Below are positions 63,905 through 64,000 of a stretch of 64,000 bases of DNA, one piece after another (position 1 is the stretch's first letter; each line of letters starts with the position of its first letter). Both the position numbers and the translations under genes were made by a program. Under the pieces are notes generated by a model, which was not told where the DNA came from, made no database searches, and saw nothing but the letters and a program-made list of their open reading frames with translations. The DNA comes from an uncultured Actinomycetes bacterium. GTDB lineage: Bacteria; Actinomycetota; Actinomycetes; Mycobacteriales; Nakamurellaceae. The stretch covers positions 62,001 to 126,000 of the forward strand of contig CALANS010000211.1 in assembly GCA_937926105.1 (NCBI GenBank), written 5' to 3'.

Positions 63905-64000
63905 CACCTACCCATTCCGCATGGATCACAGTGCCCCGTATGCCTGAAGTTCGCCCCATCAGGCTCACCAGTCCCAAAGGCGCCACGATCATGCATGCCA

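Overview
The window is high-GC actinobacterial chromosome. The evidence is mycothiol synthesis (mshC), an F420-type LLM oxidoreductase, the DUF3090 and PI3/4-kinase-like pair, PAC2, cobalamin-dependent metH, many GTG starts and operons closed by 4-nt overlaps. The sequence does not fix the genus. The first gene and the right-hand flank are cut by the window edges.

Region 1 (1-6.9 kb, + strand) looks like a sugar or sugar-acid utilisation operon: the C-terminal half of a LacI-family regulator, an SDR dehydrogenase, an enolase-superfamily dehydratase/racemase-like protein, and a complete carbohydrate ABC importer (lipoprotein, two permeases, UgpC-like ATPase). A strong stem-loop separates the binding protein from the permeases.

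Region 2 (6.9-35.6 kb) is the most unusual part. A leftward operon (iclR, E1-beta, E1-alpha, stand-alone lipoyl domain, SDR, amidohydrolase, SDR) is divergent from a rightward run of 17 recognisable genes plus one doubtful small ORF, extending to 34.3 kb. The rightward run encodes a RidA protein, a cupin, three M81 (MlrC-like) metallopeptidases, a peptide-type ABC transporter with two paralogous Tat-type lipoproteins, an SDR, a sulfatase, two D-aminoacylase-like deacylases, a D-2-hydroxyacid dehydrogenase-like protein and an amidase. A further amidohydrolase follows on the opposite strand. Near-identical palindromes of form TTCAY-N3-RTGAA lie over the iclR start, upstream of ridA and upstream of the third M81 gene. 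I infer an IclR-controlled pathway that imports a peptide-like or amide-rich compound, possibly with D-residues and a sulfate ester, hydrolyses it stepwise, and oxidises a 2-oxo product through the E1/lipoyl module. The substrate is unknown.

Region 3 (35.6-49 kb) is mixed. It holds a SpoU-type RNA methyltransferase coupled to a beta-mannosidase, a small secreted protein, tRNA-Leu(GAG), a protein with two tandem P-loop-like halves, an ArsR/SRPBCC pair with a clear operator, small uncharacterised genes, a truncated kinase remnant, a PAP2-type membrane protein, an M20 peptidase, a DUF5703-like protein, a RecD-type helicase and an aldo/keto reductase.

Region 4 (49-64 kb) is core actinobacterial metabolism: LLM oxidoreductase, histidine phosphatase, DUF3090, PI3/4-kinase-like protein, a metzincin-like peptidase, mshC, PAC2, metH, a pabB-pabC fusion, a HAD phosphatase and treZ. 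Its junctions carry a tandem 93-bp repeat, a related 84-bp unit at the metH-pabB junction, a 114-bp inverted-repeat element upstream of mshC and a convergent terminator. No insertion sequence, prophage or CRISPR array is visible.
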